Positions 33,211 through 41,134 of a stretch of DNA of 45,912 nt are shown piece by piece. The notes below the pieces were generated by a model that was not told where the DNA came from, searched no databases, and saw only the letters and a list, made by a program, of their open reading frames with translations. Each line of letters opens with the position of its first letter. Within the stretch, counting starts at the first letter, position 1. The position numbers and the translations under genes are program-made. This DNA is from Glaciecola sp964621345 (lineage in GTDB: Bacteria; Pseudomonadota; Gammaproteobacteria; Enterobacterales; Alteromonadaceae). The stretch is taken from contig CAZUON010000025.1 in NCBI GenBank assembly GCA_964621345.1, positions 1 through 45,912 of the forward strand, given 5' to 3'.

Positions 33211-34278
33211 ATGCAGGCATTATCAGTATATGCAGGTCCACGCGCGTTAAAAACGATACAGGAGCAGGGGATTAGCCCCGAGATGTTTACTGCGGTTTTA
33301 GGTGCATCGGGGGGGCCTAAATGGTTCGTTTTATATGGTCTGGATAAGGTCATTTTTAGCGAATTCATGGACAAGTCATCTGCGCCTGTTGATATTATCG
33401 GGTCGTCTATCGGCGCTTTTCGTGGTGCGTGCTTTGCACATAACGATACCAAAGCAGCAATTGAGCGTCTTGCTGATAGATACAGTAATACCGTATATTC
33501 TGAAAAGCCGAGCGTGGCGGAAATTACCGAAAAAGGCGTGGCTTTGTTGCATCATCTAATGGGCGAAAATGGCATTAGTGAGGTGCTAGAACAAGAGAAA
33601 AAGCGCTTGCACATTGTGGTAGCAAAAAGCCGAGGTTTGGCGGCAAAAGAACTGCGCTGGCAACAAGGACCGGCTTTAGGACTGGCCGCGGCGCGCAATG
33701 CCATTGGCCGAGCAAAGCTACAAAAGAGCTTTACTCGTATCGTATTCTCAAACACCGAATCCTTGTTTCCATTTTCAGAGCAAATTCCGTTTAATACCGA
33801 ACACGTTCGTCTGCGACCTGACAATATATTAATGTCGTTAATGGCGACTGGGTCTATTCCCATGGTGATACAAGGCGTACCCGATATTCCGGGAGCGGGG
33901 CCTGGTGTATATCGAGACGGCGGCATTATTGATTATCACTTTGATATACAAATCAAAACGCCAGGCTTGGTGCTTTATCCACATTTTAGTAAAACGCCCA
34001 TCCCCGGCTGGTTTGATAAAGCGCTTAAAAAGCGTCAATGTCATCCATCGAGCTACGACAATGTGCTAATGGTGGTACCAAGTGATGAATTTATTGCCAG
34101 CTTGCCTTATCAAAAAATTCCAGACCGTAAGGACTTTACCGAGATGCCAGCGGAACAACGCATTGCTTATTGGCACAAAACGATGGCTGAATCAGAACGC
34201 TTGGCAGAGGCCTTTTTAAACTGGATTGATAGCCCAAACCCATCAAAAATTGTACAAGCAATACGCTTACAGCGCTAA
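33211..34278 (+). CDS. patatin-like phospholipase family protein
   Basis: 355 aa. Oxyanion segment LGASGGPKWF (31-40), nucleophile elbow GSSIGAF with Ser66, and catalytic Asp236 in YRDGGIIDYHFD give the complete Ser-Asp dyad. No signal peptide or membrane segment, so it is probably a cytoplasmic lipid acyl hydrolase. AAAGGAAAG upstream of the ATG is a good binding site. No neighbour points to a substrate. Confidence 0.9.
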   Translation: MQALSVYAGPRALKTIQEQGISPEMFTAVLGASGGPKWFVLYGLDKVIFSEFMDKSSAPVDIIGSSIGAFRGACFAHNDTKAAIERLADRYSNTVYSEKPSVAEITEKGVALLHHLMGENGISEVLEQEKKRLHIVVAKSRGLAAKELRWQQGPALGLAAARNAIGRAKLQKSFTRIVFSNTESLFPFSEQIPFNTEHVRLRPDNILMSLMATGSIPMVIQGVPDIPGAGPGVYRDGGIIDYHFDIQIKTPGLVLYPHFSKTPIPGWFDKALKKRQCHPSSYDNVLMVVPSDEFIASLPYQKIPDRKDFTEMPAEQRIAYWHKTMAESERLAEAFLNWIDSPNPSKIVQAIRLQR

Positions 34279-34366
34279 AGCATGAAAAAGGGCTTGCGAA
34301 ATGATTTTGGCATCGCTATTATGCACGCCGCTGTAATGCTTCAGTTATCGCAGCCCAGCATTATTT

Positions 34367-34443
<77 letters not shown>

Positions 34444-34568
34444 TTTTTAAAGGCTTGCAGCGTAATTGCCCACTAACTTTTTCACGCCTTTGCTCTCAAC
34501 GCAAACAAAACACAAACATAATCCCAGTTTGGCATATTAGCAAACAACCACTAAGTCGTTCTCGGTCT

Positions 34569-35405
34569 TCATGGATTACAAATCGTGCAGTACATCGCAG
34601 ACGCAGTTCTAAGCTCAGCTTCTTGTGCTTCAATATACCCACACGCATCACACTTAATCGACAGCGGAGCGCGTTGAGTCGTTTTAGAGCCACAAAGTTC
34701 ACACGCTAAATACTGGATGTTATGTGGATCGAGTTTTTCAACAAAATTTACCATATGGCATTCAGGACAGGTGCTTGCAAGTCGACGCACTAGGTCTTTT
34801 GCTGCCATGGCGATAGTTGTTTGCCGAGTAGGGCAGTTCATGGCTCTAAAATCGGGTTCAATAGTGCAAGGCCATGCTTTTACATTTTCCAGCAATTCAT
34901 TATACGCTAAGCCTTTGAGCCAAACATGGCCCTGTTCGAGCATCCACTTTTGATCAGTGCCAAAATTCGTAATGTAGGGCTGCATTTTTTCAGCTAACTC
35001 GTGTTGTTCATTTGCCTGAATACCTTTTAGCCCAATAAATTGTTCGGCAAATGCCACTACTTCCAAATCCTGCTCAGTATCAACAAAGGCGAGTATCTCA
35101 TGATTTATCGTTGCCCCTGTAATCATGCTATTAAAACTACCTTCGCTACCTATACCTTGTTGCAAGCCTGTTAATTCGCAGGCTAGGTGAGCTTTCTTTA
35201 TGGCAGTATTGGCAGGCGATAAGCGACGTGCAACTACGTTATCAAAGGTGCCGAGCGTATCGGTATCAAACGCATCTGTAGACACAATATTAACATCAAA
35301 GGCCATTTTTAATACCGGCTCAATACATGTTGCTTTGCCATGTTTTGTCAGCAGGGCGACTTTTGAGTGAAGGGGGGAATGAGTGCTTTTGTGTTCACTT
35401 GCCAT
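34569..35405 (-). CDS. DUF6671 family protein with C-terminal zinc-ribbon region
   Basis: 278 aa. The main part (KVALLTKHGKATCIEPVLKM, FDTDTLGTFDN, ARLSPANTAIKKAHLACELT) fits the DUF6671 family. The C-terminal 65 residues hold four paired-Cys elements (CPECH, CELCG, CDACG, CTIC), enough for two zinc ribbons, suggesting nucleic-acid or protein contacts. Function unknown. The start is 2 bp after the stop of the upstream PLP-enzyme gene, so the two form an operon. Confidence 0.78.
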   Translation of the reverse strand: MASEHKSTHSPLHSKVALLTKHGKATCIEPVLKMAFDVNIVSTDAFDTDTLGTFDNVVARRLSPANTAIKKAHLACELTGLQQGIGSEGSFNSMITGATINHEILAFVDTEQDLEVVAFAEQFIGLKGIQANEQHELAEKMQPYITNFGTDQKWMLEQGHVWLKGLAYNELLENVKAWPCTIEPDFRAMNCPTRQTTIAMAAKDLVRRLASTCPECHMVNFVEKLDPHNIQYLACELCGSKTTQRAPLSIKCDACGYIEAQEAELRTASAMYCTICNP

Positions 35406-35407
35406 AT

Positions 35408-36520
35408 CTATATTTGCTCTAGTGCCTGATGTATATCTGCCAATAAATCTTCGGGCCGCTCGCAGCCAACACTGAACCTAATTACACTATCGGGTATGTT
35501 ATCGGCACCCCAGCGCGCGCGTCGCTCAGCAGTGCTATGCACACCACCAAAGCTTGTTGCTTCGTGGACCAATTCGCAGGCGTTTAAGAATGTTTCTGCT
35601 GCGTGTTTGCTGTTTAATTCGAAACTAATAATAAATCCAAACAGCGTTTGTTGTAATTTTGCAATTTTGTGAGATGGGTCACAGGTGAGGCCTGGGTAGC
35701 GTAAGGCTTTTACTTTAGGATGCTCGCTAAGTGCTTGCGCTACAATTTGAGCGTTATTACACATGCGTTCAAGGCGTACATCGAGTGTTGATAAACTGCG
35801 ATGAACTAACCACGTTTCCATCGGACCTGGAATGTTTCCAGAGTACTTTCTCCAATCTCTTATGCTATTGCACAGCGCAGTACTGTTTGACGATACATGC
35901 CCAAATACTACATCGCTGTGTCCGTTAAGGGCTTTAGTATCCGCACTCATAGTAATATCGGCGCCCAAAGCAAGGACTTGTTGACCTAAAAAAGTGAGTG
36001 TGGTGTTGTCAATTGCAAGTATACCGCCATTGCGATGAATTTTATTGGCCGCAGCACGAATGTCAAAAGTATCAAGCATAGGATTGCTGGGGGTTTCTAG
36101 TAGCGCCAAATCGATGCCCGCAAAGTCAAAGGTATCTACTTCTGCGGTGGCAATGGTGACGAGGTTAACGCCAAATTTGACTAAGTATTGTTCCGTATAA
36201 TGCCTAACAGGTGCATAGCCATCATTGGGCAATAGAATAGTTTGGCCGGGTTTGGATAAACTCGTTAAAATAGCGGCGGCTGCCGACATACCCGATGGAA
36301 ATATGATGGTTTCACCACCCTCTAAATCTGCAATAGCCTGTTCAAGTGCGCTCCACGTAGGTTGTCCAAAGCGCCCATATTGATAGGTGTTAGTATCGAC
36401 ATCACCAGATAGATGAAAGGTACTAGCAAACTCAGGCCCCTTACGAAAGGGATTGCCATTTTCAGTAGGCGGCGCACCAGCATTAATACTCAAGGTGTTG
36501 ATGGAGGGCTTACGAGTCAT
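35408..36520 (-). CDS. Cys/Met metabolism PLP-dependent enzyme (cystathionine gamma-synthase/lyase-like)
   Basis: 370 aa. Fold type I trans-sulfuration family: YGRFGQPTWSALE (Tyr48, Arg50 phosphate-binding pair), FPSGMSAAAAI, LLETPSNPMLD, AIDNTT (Asp171 binds the pyridine nitrogen) and the PLP Lys196 in SADTKALNGHSD, plus RFSVGCERPEDL at the C-terminus. It could be cystathionine gamma-synthase, gamma-lyase or beta-lyase; the sequence alone does not decide. It is shorter than typical MetB (386) and its TKALNGHSD differs from the usual TKYINGHSD. Operon with DUF6671, an unusual partner. Confidence 0.85.
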   Translation of the reverse strand: MTRKPSINTLSINAGAPPTENGNPFRKGPEFASTFHLSGDVDTNTYQYGRFGQPTWSALEQAIADLEGGETIIFPSGMSAAAAILTSLSKPGQTILLPNDGYAPVRHYTEQYLVKFGVNLVTIATAEVDTFDFAGIDLALLETPSNPMLDTFDIRAAANKIHRNGGILAIDNTTLTFLGQQVLALGADITMSADTKALNGHSDVVFGHVSSNSTALCNSIRDWRKYSGNIPGPMETWLVHRSLSTLDVRLERMCNNAQIVAQALSEHPKVKALRYPGLTCDPSHKIAKLQQTLFGFIISFELNSKHAAETFLNACELVHEATSFGGVHSTAERRARWGADNIPDSVIRFSVGCERPEDLLADIHQALEQI

Positions 36521-36734
36521 ATAAAACTCTCTATTAAAAATGAATGACTATATACGAATGTTAGCATAGTGATACGCCCATGCATCTACCAATAATAGAA
36601 TATTAAATGTGGTATGAGAGATTCACCTAGCTTAACAATTAGTGCTTATTTGATTATAATTTACTTAATCGCATTCGCCGAATTTTACGTATCTGATTTC
36701 GTATTTTTTATAGTAAATATATTCGTGCTTGCTT

Positions 36735-36787
36735 TGTAAACACTACATTTAAATACTTCTTACATAAACTAAGCAGAAGTGTTTACA
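36735..36787. promoter_or_regulatory. overlapping inverted repeats in the fpr leader
   Basis: The 311-bp gene-free stretch 36521-36831 is AT-rich and contains a 10-bp dyad, TGTAAACACT (36735-36744) and AGTGTTTACA (36778-36787). A second dyad, ACTTCT (36755-36760) and AGAAGT (36775-36780), shares three bases with it, so the two hairpins exclude each other. It lies 45-97 bp upstream of fpr. Paired operators or a switchable leader are both possible; otherwise I see no gene in this stretch. Confidence 0.38.
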
Positions 36788-36831
36788 TTTTGATTCGTGC
36801 AGTAAAGTTCATAGTACTAAAAGGGAAAGAA

Positions 36832-37641
36832 ATGCGTAACACTATTACCGAAACCGTGACTAAAGTTCATCATTGGAACGATACCTTATTTAGCTTTAAC
36901 ACGACACGTGGCAATAGCTTTACTTTTGAAAATGGTCAATTTGTGATGATTGGTTTAGAAGTAGATGGCCGTCCACTGCTGCGCGCATACAGTATCGCCA
37001 GTGCTAATTATGAAGAAGAACTCGAGTTTTTTAGTATTAAAGTGCCCGATGGTGCGCTTACGTCACGCCTACAAAAAATTGAGGTAGGCGATAAAGTTAT
37101 CCTCACTACTAAAGCCACTGGCACACTGGTACCGGGTTATTTAAAACCAGGTAAACATTTGTATCTACTTAGTTCAGGCACAGGGTTAGCGCCATTTATG
37201 AGCATTATAAAAGACCCTTTTATTTATGATGCTTATGAAAAAGTCATTTTAGTGCACAGCGTACGCTATGTATCTGAGCTCGCGTATAAACAAGAGATTG
37301 AAAATGACTTGCCCGCCAATGAATATTTTGGTGAAGAAGTAAAAAATAAACTGCTTTATTACCCCACCGTCACTCGTGAGGAATTCCATTACCAAAGCGC
37401 CAATGAGCTAGAAAATGAAAGTAGCCACCATACACGCATCACAACCTTGTTAACCTCAGGTCAACTTACTAAGGACCTTGGCTTGCCTGAGATTGATCCC
37501 GAAGTCGATAGATTTATGATTTGTGGTAATAACGACATGTTGCAAGACTTAATGACGATTTTAGATGAACACGGCTTTAATAAAGCGAATTCAAGGTCGC
37601 TAGGAGAGTACGTGATTGAGCAAGCCTTTATCGAAAAGTAG
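36832..37641 (+). CDS. fpr: ferredoxin/flavodoxin-NADP+ reductase
   Basis: 269 aa from ATG 36832, chosen for AAGGGAAAG just upstream; an earlier in-frame TTG (36790) has none. FAD site RAYSIAS (51-57), the GALTSRL loop, NADP site LLSSGTGLAPFMSII (112-126), and the C-terminal VIEQAFIEK. A terminus extending beyond the aromatic-type ending places it in the bacterial subclass IIA (Azotobacter-like) rather than the E. coli type. It moves electrons between NADPH and ferredoxin/flavodoxin, often in oxidative-stress defence. It lies upstream of the sugar-oxidation genes but is probably separate (86-bp gap). Confidence 0.93.
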   Translation: MRNTITETVTKVHHWNDTLFSFNTTRGNSFTFENGQFVMIGLEVDGRPLLRAYSIASANYEEELEFFSIKVPDGALTSRLQKIEVGDKVILTTKATGTLVPGYLKPGKHLYLLSSGTGLAPFMSIIKDPFIYDAYEKVILVHSVRYVSELAYKQEIENDLPANEYFGEEVKNKLLYYPTVTREEFHYQSANELENESSHHTRITTLLTSGQLTKDLGLPEIDPEVDRFMICGNNDMLQDLMTILDEHGFNKANSRSLGEYVIEQAFIEK

Positions 37642-37727
37642 TAAAGCACTTTAATTTATTGTTAAAGGTTTTAATCTAAAGAAACTTTCACCATACTAAG
37701 TATAAAAACCATTACTGATATGAGCTT

Positions 37728-38459
37728 ATGCATAAAACTATTATTGTCACAGGCGGGAGTTCTGGGATTGGTCTGGCCATCGTAAAATACTTTTTAAACA
37801 GTGGTGATAAGGTATTTAATTTAGACATTGAGCCCAGTCAACACGGCATCTTTAAACAATGTGACATGACCGACCATATTGCTGTAAAAAATACGATTGA
37901 ACACATAGCATTGTCGCAAAAAAATAATGGCATTGATGCGCTTATATGCAATGCTGGCATTCATGTTTCGGCGAATATTGAACAAACTGATGAAGCCACA
38001 TTCACCCATCTCTTTAATTTAAATGTAAAGGGTGCATATTCTGCCACGCGTTCGGCCCTCCCTTTTATGAAAGAAAAGGGCGGCAGCATTGTCTACATTG
38101 CTTCCGAGCAAGCGATTGTTGCTAAGCAAAATTCATTTGCTTATAACCTCACTAAACATGCATTAGCGTCGATGGCGAAAACCACTGCACTTGATTATGC
38201 CTCATATAATATTCGGGCAAATGCAGTGTGTCCGGGCACGATTGAAACCCCGCTTTACCACAAGGCCATCGATCAATATTGCGCTAAATCTGGTGCAGAT
38301 AAAGCGGCAGTGCATCATGATGAAGCAAAACTTCAACCGCTTGGCAGAATCGGGCAACCAGAAGAAGTAGCCGCCATGGTCGGTTTTTTGTGCACAAAAG
38401 AGGCCAGTTTTATTACCGGTAGCCTACAAGTTATCGACGGTGGCTATTGCGCACAATGA
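37728..38459 (+). CDS. SDR family dehydrogenase, probable sugar dehydrogenase
   Basis: 243 aa classical short-chain dehydrogenase. NAD(P) motif TGGSSGIG (8-15), NAG (75-77), catalytic Ser126, Tyr139 and Lys143 (YNLTK), PGTIETP and C-terminal ITGSLQVIDGGY. Asp33 after beta-2 (FNLDIEP) suggests NAD preference. It is followed 37 bp later by a lactonase-type amidohydrolase, the pairing seen in oxidative routes where an aldose becomes a lactone and is then opened (for example L-fucose or L-rhamnose). Substrate is inference. Confidence 0.88.
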   Translation: MHKTIIVTGGSSGIGLAIVKYFLNSGDKVFNLDIEPSQHGIFKQCDMTDHIAVKNTIEHIALSQKNNGIDALICNAGIHVSANIEQTDEATFTHLFNLNVKGAYSATRSALPFMKEKGGSIVYIASEQAIVAKQNSFAYNLTKHALASMAKTTALDYASYNIRANAVCPGTIETPLYHKAIDQYCAKSGADKAAVHHDEAKLQPLGRIGQPEEVAAMVGFLCTKEASFITGSLQVIDGGYCAQ

Positions 38460-38496
38460 TACTAGTGACTTTGCTTTTGCGTAATGGGACAGGTGC

Positions 38497-39417
38497 ATGA
38501 CGATTAATATTATCGACCCGCACGTGCATCTATTTGATTTGCAGCGCGGTCAGTATGAGTGGCTCAACAGCCTTAAACCACATCAAAAAAGTAAAATTGC
38601 TAAGAACTTTTGCTTGCAAGATTTGAAGCTTAAGGGCGATTTAAGCTTAGCAGGCTTTGTGCATATTGAGGCGGGGTTTAATAATGCTAAGCCGAGCTTG
38701 GAAATTTTAAATATTGAAAAGCAGCTTGATGTGCAGGGCACATGTACAGACTTTTCTAAACCGCTGCTTGCAAAAACCGCTGGTAGCGTCGATTTAAGGC
38801 TTGAGTATGCTGACTTTATAAAGCTACTGGATGCACAGCGTGCTTGCGCGTCTTGTATTGGTGTACGTCACATTCTCAATGAAGATGCGATAGAAGTGCT
38901 TAGGCATGTAAATACCCTTCAAAACCTGCGGTATCTAGCAAGCTTAGGATTGATTTTTGAATTACATATGCCTTTGCATAATGCACAGACTATTTCTGCT
39001 TTAGTTGAGCTTGTCGCGCAAGTGCCGGATTTAAAGCTAGTGGTCAATCATGCGGGCTTTGCACCGATAAATAAGTCTAACAATAAAGCGCAAAACTTAT
39101 CGTACGAAGTAAATACATATCATCAGTGGCAAGAGCACACGAAAACCCTAAGCCAATTCGCGAACGTTTCGCTTAAATGCTCAGGTTGGGAAATGCTTGA
39201 TGAGACATACAGTTTTTCTACCATAAGTCCTTGTATTGAACATTTAGTACAAACTTTTGGAACCAAACGCCTAATGTTTGCCAGTAATTTCCCTCTAGTG
39301 TTGTACTGCGTAAGCTATCAGCAATATTGGGAAAATATGGTAAAGCTCGCCACTAACATTGGAATAGCGCCAGAGCAGGTATGTTTTGAAAATGCGCGTA
39401 GAATTTATCGTTTTTAG
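38497..39417 (+). CDS. amidohydrolase 2 family, probable sugar lactonase
   Basis: 306 aa TIM-barrel. The start IIDPHVHLFDLQRGQYEWL (His9, His11) and the later LKLVVNHAGFAPI and RLMFASNFPL are the pattern of fucono-/rhamnono-lactonases and related gluconolactone hydrolases (family COG3618). The usual catalytic Asp of MFGSDFP is Asn here (ASNFP), as is common in the lactonase subgroup. Together with the upstream SDR it would oxidise an aldose to an aldonate. Ends 31 bp before a hairpin and then the bacteriocin-like gene. Confidence 0.85.
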   Translation: MTINIIDPHVHLFDLQRGQYEWLNSLKPHQKSKIAKNFCLQDLKLKGDLSLAGFVHIEAGFNNAKPSLEILNIEKQLDVQGTCTDFSKPLLAKTAGSVDLRLEYADFIKLLDAQRACASCIGVRHILNEDAIEVLRHVNTLQNLRYLASLGLIFELHMPLHNAQTISALVELVAQVPDLKLVVNHAGFAPINKSNNKAQNLSYEVNTYHQWQEHTKTLSQFANVSLKCSGWEMLDETYSFSTISPCIEHLVQTFGTKRLMFASNFPLVLYCVSYQQYWENMVKLATNIGIAPEQVCFENARRIYRF

Positions 39418-39447
39418 GTGTTTTCCATAATCTGACACCAAGTACAG

Positions 39448-39473
39448 TTACCTGCTCAAGCGCGAGCAGGTAA
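39448..39473. terminator. 10-bp hairpin after the amidohydrolase gene
   Basis: TTACCTGCTC (39448-39457), loop AAGCGC, GAGCAGGTAA (39464-39473). A perfect stem with no T tract on either strand. It separates the lactonase gene from the bacteriocin-like gene and could be a weak terminator or a 3' stability hairpin. Confidence 0.5.
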
Positions 39474-39655
39474 AGTATAGCCTCCTACAGTATTTATGAG
39501 GATAAAAATGAAAGAACTAAACAATATGGATATAGAAAAACTTCAGGTGGCGTGTCGTTTACTGAAGGCGTAAGTTTGGGAGGTTTTGCTGGCGGCGCAG
39601 GAGCCGCCGCTGCTGGTGCTAGCATTGCTGTTGTAGGTTCAGCTGCTGTTGCTGG

Positions 39656-39710
39656 TGGTTTGCTTATTTTTATGCAAAGGATCAAATCGCTGAACAGCAG
39701 AAAGTGGGCT
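39656..39710 (+). repeat. 55-bp direct repeat, left copy at the gap
   Basis: This 55-bp stretch, beginning TGGTTTGCTT and ending GTGGGCT, is identical to 39811-39865 on the other side of the N run. The repeat touches the gap exactly on both sides, as expected for contig ends sharing one assembly k-mer. It lies inside the bacteriocin-like reading frame. Confidence 0.95.
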
Positions 39711-39810
39711 NNNNNNNNNNNNNNNNNNNNNNNNNNNNNNNNNNNNNNNNNNNNNNNNNNNNNNNNNNNNNNNNNNNNNNNNNNNNNNNNNNNNNNNNNN
39801 NNNNNNNNNN
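39711..39810. other. scaffold gap of 100 N
   Basis: Exactly 100 undefined bases, the conventional placeholder for a gap of unknown length. Because both flanks end in the same 55 bp, the real distance may be negative, with the two copies being one sequence. Confidence 0.98.
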
Positions 39811-39865
39811 TGGTTTGCTTATTTTTATGCAAAGGATCAAATCGCTGAACAGCAGAAAGTGGGCT
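39811..39865 (+). repeat. 55-bp direct repeat, right copy at the gap
   Basis: Identical to 39656-39710. The first base of each copy is a third codon position in the same bacteriocin-core frame, so merging the copies keeps that frame open to TAG at 39914-39916. Confidence 0.95.
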
Positions 39866-39904
39866 AACAAAACTGGCTCTTGTGGAAGTTTACACAAGAG
39901 CCAG
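39866..39904 (-). terminator. intrinsic terminator of the enolase/aldolase operon
   Basis: CTGGCTCTTGTG (39873-39884) pairs perfectly with CACAAGAGCCAG (39893-39904), loop of 8. Read on the minus strand the 12-bp stem is followed by TTTTGTT, a T tract, and it lies 18 bp beyond the dehydratase stop. The plus-strand bacteriocin-like frame runs through the stem. Confidence 0.88.
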
Positions 39905-39922
39905 CTTGCATGCTAGCTTAGG

Positions 39923-41098
39923 CTACTTTACGGTCACGTGAGGTGAGCGTTTCACTACGTCGTCGTTTAGTTCAATACCAATACCCGGTAGGTCTGGCAC
40001 TTTGAACTTTCCGTTTTCAGGTTGGTAATCTTGGATACAAAGCTCCCGGTTCCAAGATTTGATTGCGTAAGTATGATGCTCGTGAATCAAAAAGTTAGGA
40101 ATTGCGGCTTCGAGCTGCAATGATGCGGCAGTTGCCACAGGCCCACCGCATACGTGCGCTTGAATGCGGATGTCGTATACATCGGCATAATCACATACCT
40201 TCTTCGCCTCAGTAAACCCACCGCATAAACCTACGTCGGGCTGTAAAATATCAATGCTTTGATCTTCAAAGTAGGGGCGTACATCCCAGCGATGATACAA
40301 TCGTTCGCCGCCAGCAATGGGGACATTAACTCTATCGGACACTTTCTTATGCACGGCAGAATTTAAGTAATTTACTGGCTCTTCAAACATCATGCAGCCA
40401 ACTTCTTCCACAATCGCGCCCATCTGAATGGCCGATGCACATCCCATTAATGAGTGGGCCTCAAAAATAATATCGACTTCATCACCAACCTCTTTGCGAA
40501 TAGCCCGCAAACGGTCACCAAAGAGCTTCATTTGTATTGGTGTGAATAACTTGGTGCGGTCAAAGCTTGAGTCGCCGTTTTCATCATATACAATGGGATC
40601 CACTTTTACCGCATCATAACCTTCAGCCATGGCTTTTGCCGCAGAGCGCGCGTAGTCGTCGGGAGTAAGCATTTTCACGCAATCTTGACTCCAATCAAAC
40701 TGCAACTGACTTGCATAGGTGCGCAAGCTATCGTTGGTCTTGCCGCCTAACAACTGATATACCGGCACATTCAATGCTTTACCTTTTATATCCCATAGTG
40801 CGGTGTCGATGGCACTCATTGCCGCATATAAAACCGGCCCGCCGCCTAAGCCCCAAAAGCTCTCTCGTAACATTCGAGACCATAGTAATTCAGTTTTAAA
40901 GGGGTCAAAACCTATCAGTACTGCCTCGGCAATTTCTTTAATCATTGCCGCCGCCGCACTGTGCCCCCAGTCATAAGCAAGTCCCGCTTCGCCTACACCA
41001 TGAATGCCTTCGTCGGTATGAATGCGAACAAAGATAGGGTTCCAAGGTGGGCGCTCTGGGCAATGTATATCAAAAATTTCTACATGGGTAATTTTCAT
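39923..41098 (-). CDS. enolase-superfamily sugar-acid dehydratase (mandelate racemase / galactonate dehydratase-like)
   Basis: 391 aa. Capping domain 1-125, then a modified TIM barrel. General-base motif VKVD (Lys165-x-Asp167), metal ligands Glu213 (IIFEAHS), Glu239 (MMFEEP) and Glu265 (AGGERLYHR), and a His-Asp dyad of His315 (QAHVCGG) with Asp288 (LQPDVG). It resembles DgoD/RspA-type acid-sugar dehydratases; the first metal ligand is normally Asp in DgoD, but Glu here. Such enzymes turn aldonates into 2-keto-3-deoxy acids. It follows the aldolase homologue by 36 bp and probably acts on the aldonate made by the convergent SDR and lactonase. Substrate unknown. Confidence 0.88.
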   Translation of the reverse strand: MKITHVEIFDIHCPERPPWNPIFVRIHTDEGIHGVGEAGLAYDWGHSAAAAMIKEIAEAVLIGFDPFKTELLWSRMLRESFWGLGGGPVLYAAMSAIDTALWDIKGKALNVPVYQLLGGKTNDSLRTYASQLQFDWSQDCVKMLTPDDYARSAAKAMAEGYDAVKVDPIVYDENGDSSFDRTKLFTPIQMKLFGDRLRAIRKEVGDEVDIIFEAHSLMGCASAIQMGAIVEEVGCMMFEEPVNYLNSAVHKKVSDRVNVPIAGGERLYHRWDVRPYFEDQSIDILQPDVGLCGGFTEAKKVCDYADVYDIRIQAHVCGGPVATAASLQLEAAIPNFLIHEHHTYAIKSWNRELCIQDYQPENGKFKVPDLPGIGIELNDDVVKRSPHVTVK

Positions 41099-41134
41099 AA
41101 GGGATTGGGCTCTTTAATTTAGGATAATGAATAT

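Larger units (their letters stand above)
39508..39916 (+). pseudogene. microcin / class II bacteriocin-like precursor, frameshifted and crossing the scaffold gap
   Basis: ATG 39508 follows GAGGATAAAA, a good ribosome-binding site, and encodes MKELNNMDIEK, then drifts to a stop at 39571. In the -1 frame from 39540 the sequence continues T-S-G-G then VSFTEGVSLGGFAGGAGAAA and AGASIAVVGSAAVAGGLLIF. Joined at the A run (39536-39540), one extra A or a -1 slip gives MKELNNMDIEKTSGG, a textbook double-glycine leader, plus a Gly/Ala-rich hydrophobic core and a basic tail (MQRIKSLNSRKWANKTGSCG) ending at TAG 39914-39916 once the duplicated 55 bp are collapsed. The core would be about 69 aa with two Cys. 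Alternatives are sequencing or assembly error, true pseudogene, or programmed frameshift. No transporter or immunity gene is seen. Confidence 0.6.

Noticed and set aside
39656..39865. The 55-bp repeats as a CRISPR or target-site duplication
   Set aside because: Only two copies, exactly abutting an N run, and lying inside one reading frame; an assembly overlap explains them better.
39552..39897. Long frames on both strands running through the 100 N
   Set aside because: Their continuity across undefined bases is an artefact of reading N as coding; only the parts outside the gap are considered, joined through the 55-bp overlap.
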